This document shows positions 63,235 through 64,000 of a stretch of 64,000 nt of DNA, in pieces. This DNA is from DAIQNV01 sp038748775 (GTDB lineage: Bacteria > Planctomycetota > Phycisphaerae > Phycisphaerales > UBA1924), in assembly GCA_038748775.1 (NCBI GenBank), contig JBCDIT010000001.1, forward strand, positions 541,032 through 605,031, in the 5' to 3' direction. The notes below the pieces were generated by a model. That model made no database searches. It saw nothing but the letters and a program-made list of their open reading frames with translations, and was not told the origin of the DNA. Position 1 is the stretch's first letter, and the number at the start of each line of letters is the position of its first letter. A program made the translations under genes and the position numbers.

Positions 63235-64000
63235 ATGCGAGGTGCCGGGTGCCACTGCTTGATCGTCGCACCACGCATCAAACCAAGGGTGCCACGGACG
63301 ATTTCGCGCCTAGCGCGTACTCGCTTGCGCCAAGTGTTTGCGCATGCCATGCTTGCCCCTCGGTCTGGCAGGACCACGAGGAGGCAAGCATGGACAAGAA
63401 CGTCTGGCGTGTGATCGAGCGGGCGATCCGGCTCGCTGATCGGAGCTTACCACGGTTGGGCCGACGGCCGGTGTACGGCGATCGGCTCATCGCCCGGATG
63501 TACTTCTGGACGGTGGCCCATAGCCAGCCGCTGTGCTGGGCGGTGCTCCGCTCGAGCTACTCGCCGATGATGCGTCCTCAGGAACTCCCGTCGCTGAGCC
63601 AGTTCTGCAGACGGGTCAAGACGCCGCGGATGACCGCGATACTCAATCGGGTGAATGAGCTGCTCGCGGGTCTCGATGAGTCGGCGTCCTTGGCGTTTAT
63701 CGACGGGAAAGCCTTGCCGATCAGCGAGTCCAGCGAGGATCCCGATGCCCGTACCGGCCGGGGAAACGGGCGATTCAGTCGCGGGTACAAGCTCCACGGG
63801 CTGGCCGATTCGCTCGGCAGAATCAGGGCTTTCCGGGTGACACCGATGAACGAAGGAGAGCCGACCGTCGCCCGTGAGCACCTCGTCCAGCATCTCACGA
63901 AGGGGGCTGTCGTGATGGCCGACGGCAACTACGACGGCAAGAAGCTCTATACCGCCGTCGGCCTGCAAGACGCCTTTCTCTTCACGCCCCAGAAGAAGAA
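63235..64000 (+). mobile_element. Insertion sequence, left part
   Basis: Starts near the SIR2 stop with GGTGCCGGGTGCCACTGC-type sequence, which recurs as GGGTGCCACGG inside, typical of short terminal motifs of planctomycete insertion sequences. Carries the transposase gene below and runs off the window. The exact left end and any target-site duplication cannot be settled without the right end. Confidence 0.6.
63390..64000 (+). CDS. DDE transposase, partial (C-terminus outside window)
   Basis: 203 codons read, starting MDKNVWRVIERAIRLADRSLPRLG. GAGGAGGCAAGC precedes the ATG. DDE catalytic residues: first Asp105 in LAFIDGKALPISESSEDPDARTGRGNGRF, second Asp178 in VVMADGNYDGKKLY; the Glu lies beyond the window. 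The features fit IS4/IS5-like transposases of the DDE_Tnp_1 type. The intact reading frame as far as visible suggests a recently active element. Composition is GC-rich like the genome, unlike the SIR2 gene it borders. Confidence 0.88.
   Translation, partial: MDKNVWRVIERAIRLADRSLPRLGRRPVYGDRLIARMYFWTVAHSQPLCWAVLRSSYSPMMRPQELPSLSQFCRRVKTPRMTAILNRVNELLAGLDESASLAFIDGKALPISESSEDPDARTGRGNGRFSRGYKLHGLADSLGRIRAFRVTPMNEGEPTVAREHLVQHLTKGAVVMADGNYDGKKLYTAVGLQDAFLFTPQKK

Overview
The window looks like chromosomal DNA from a Gram-negative planctomycete of the class Phycisphaerae (order Phycisphaerales or close). I infer this from high GC with strong GC3, frequent GTG/TTG starts, and secreted proteins ending in two typical planctomycete sorting tails. 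One tail is a dockerin-like module that always ends in Gly-Cys-Pro. The other is a PEP-CTERM-like tail (V-P-[AS]-P, hydrophobic stretch, RRRR). A pseudopilin of the planctomycete type and lipid A/heptose genes (lpxK, hldE) agree with this. No taxon can be proven from the window alone.

Layout. 0-3 kb, minus strand: rpsR with a partial downstream ORF, and the operon DUF1573 - rhodanese - MauE/DoxX. 3.1-4.4 kb: rplS-trmD. 4.4-8.7 kb: secreted M64 peptidase with dockerin-like tail, Dus, a HAD lipoprotein, a CxxC-cluster protein. 8.9-16.5 kb, plus strand: MacB/LolE-type permease + ATPase + alpha/beta hydrolase + GH3-family enzyme, then DinB, NRDE/TANGO2 and a stand-alone nuoH. 16.6-23.4 kb: unknown secreted protein, tRNA-Cys(GCA), serS, an FHA-PilB/GspE fusion, msrA, a nitrilase-fold amidase and maf. 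23.5-26.6 kb: membrane protein, lpxK, hldE. 26.8-29.9 kb: accessory segment with an orphan hypothetical and an AT-richer gene coding for a P-loop ATPase fused to a PD-(D/E)XK-like nuclease. 30-37.4 kb: MDR oxidoreductase, RluA, beta-propeller, hydrolase with a duplicated C-terminal module, fahA with an unknown partner. 37.5-43 kb: two paralogous secreted proteins with different C-terminal tails, pseudopilin, PilZ, FIST, small ORFs. 43-51 kb: coiled-coil secreted protein, TolC-like lipoprotein, Sua5, NADP-IDH, PEP-CTERM protein. 51.6-62.3 kb: serine hydrolase, rpiA, rdgB, dnaK, MFS, methyltransferase, SGNH esterase, lepA. 62.3-64 kb: AT-richer SIR2-domain gene followed by an insertion sequence that runs off the end.

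The most interesting items are: (1) the two compositionally foreign genes (ATPase-nuclease and SIR2), both candidate single-gene anti-phage systems; (2) a recurrent TANNNT hexamer placed 5-9 nt before the start codon of at least fifteen genes, which suggests that leaderless transcription is common here; (3) the DUF1573-rhodanese-MauE cassette; (4) the GH3 enzyme embedded in a lipoprotein-exporter-like operon; (5) a protein pair with the same passenger but swapped sorting tails. No CRISPR array, rRNA or prophage was seen.
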